Source: an uncultured Bradyrhizobium sp. (GTDB lineage Bacteria > Pseudomonadota > Alphaproteobacteria > Rhizobiales > Xanthobacteraceae). From it: a stretch of 64,000 nt of DNA. Below, piece by piece: positions 63,858-64,000 of the stretch. The DNA is taken from contig NZ_CAKZJO010000051.1 of the NCBI RefSeq assembly GCF_936943645.1, forward strand, positions 1 through 64,000. The letters run 5' to 3'. The notes below the pieces were generated by a model. That model saw only the letters and a list, made by a program, of their open reading frames with translations, searched no databases and was not told where the DNA came from. Both the position numbers and the translations under genes were made by a program. Each line of letters begins with the position of its first letter. Positions within the stretch are counted from its first letter, which is position 1.

Positions 63858-64000
63858 TTGACGATCATCACCGACAACGTCGCGGACCAATGGTCCGCGC
63901 GAACTCCTTCGATCGCAAAGGTGGCGTGGGCGAGTGTGCTGGGGACCGCGATCGAGTGGTACGACTTCCTTATTTATGGAACCGCCGCGGCGCTTGTATT
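63858..64000 (+). CDS. MFS transporter, MHS-type (start only, cut by window end)
   Basis: Only the first 47 codons are present. After about 22 variable residues it reads WASVLGTAIEWYDFLIYGTA, the signature of the metabolite:H+ symporter branch of the major facilitator superfamily (first transmembrane helix). The start is a TTG at 63858 with AGGGGAT upstream. It lies 111 bases after the methyltransferase on the same strand. Members usually import organic acids or osmolytes; here it could import a precursor or be unrelated to the NRPS operon. Confidence 0.75.
   Translation, partial: MTIITDNVADQWSARTPSIAKVAWASVLGTAIEWYDFLIYGTAAALV

Overview
This 64 kb window comes from a GC-rich genome, most likely a Bradyrhizobium or a close relative in the Alphaproteobacteria. 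I infer this from base composition, codon use and gene types; there is no rRNA or tRNA in the window to prove it. I see no insertion sequence, integrase or CRISPR array.

Region 1 (1-6.9 kb) is ordinary chromosome: a non-coding stretch that may be a dispersed repeat, a secreted alpha/beta hydrolase, a lytic transglycosylase, an orphan OmpR-type response regulator, a membrane acyltransferase, a metallo-beta-lactamase-fold hydrolase and an aldose-1-epimerase-like protein.

Region 2 (6.9-33.8 kb) is a Wzx/Wzy-type exopolysaccharide locus. It has an initiating phosphoglycosyltransferase (32.4-33.8 kb), four GT4-type glycosyltransferases, two flippases, a polymerase-like membrane protein, a Wzc-like chain-length regulator/kinase, a pyruvyl transferase and four acyltransferases. 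It also has two clan GH-A-like glycosidases. One is periplasmic or secreted. The other is a 1302-residue protein whose C-terminal half holds four repeats of exactly 166 residues, followed by a short RTX/type-I-secretion-like end. The genes form several short, tightly packed transcription units on both strands, so the locus probably makes a heavily decorated polymer plus enzymes that trim it.

Region 3 (34.4-36.4 kb) holds a PPP-family phosphatase and several small proteins.

Region 4 (36.5-49.7 kb) is a single 13.1 kb gene for a 4364-residue calcium-binding RTX/VCBS protein, probably a surface or matrix adhesin. It is built from four long modules of about 690-770 residues. Each has the same internal order of about 80-100-residue units, and three of the four end in a domain that normally sits at the C-terminus of secreted RTX proteins. 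No type I transporter is encoded in the window.

Region 5 (50.7-64 kb) is a compact nonribosomal peptide locus: a LuxR-type regulator; a minus-strand operon of NRPS1 (acyl ligase-T-C-A-T), a luciferase-like monooxygenase and NRPS2 (C-A-T-TE); and, divergent from it, a diverged isoaspartyl-methyltransferase-like gene and the start of an MHS-type MFS transporter. The predicted product is a short acyl-capped peptide of two amino-acid-type units. The second A domain of NRPS1 has Val where the amino-group-binding Asp is expected, so its substrate may not be a standard alpha-amino acid. I consider this locus the best candidate for an undescribed system. The giant modular RTX protein is second.
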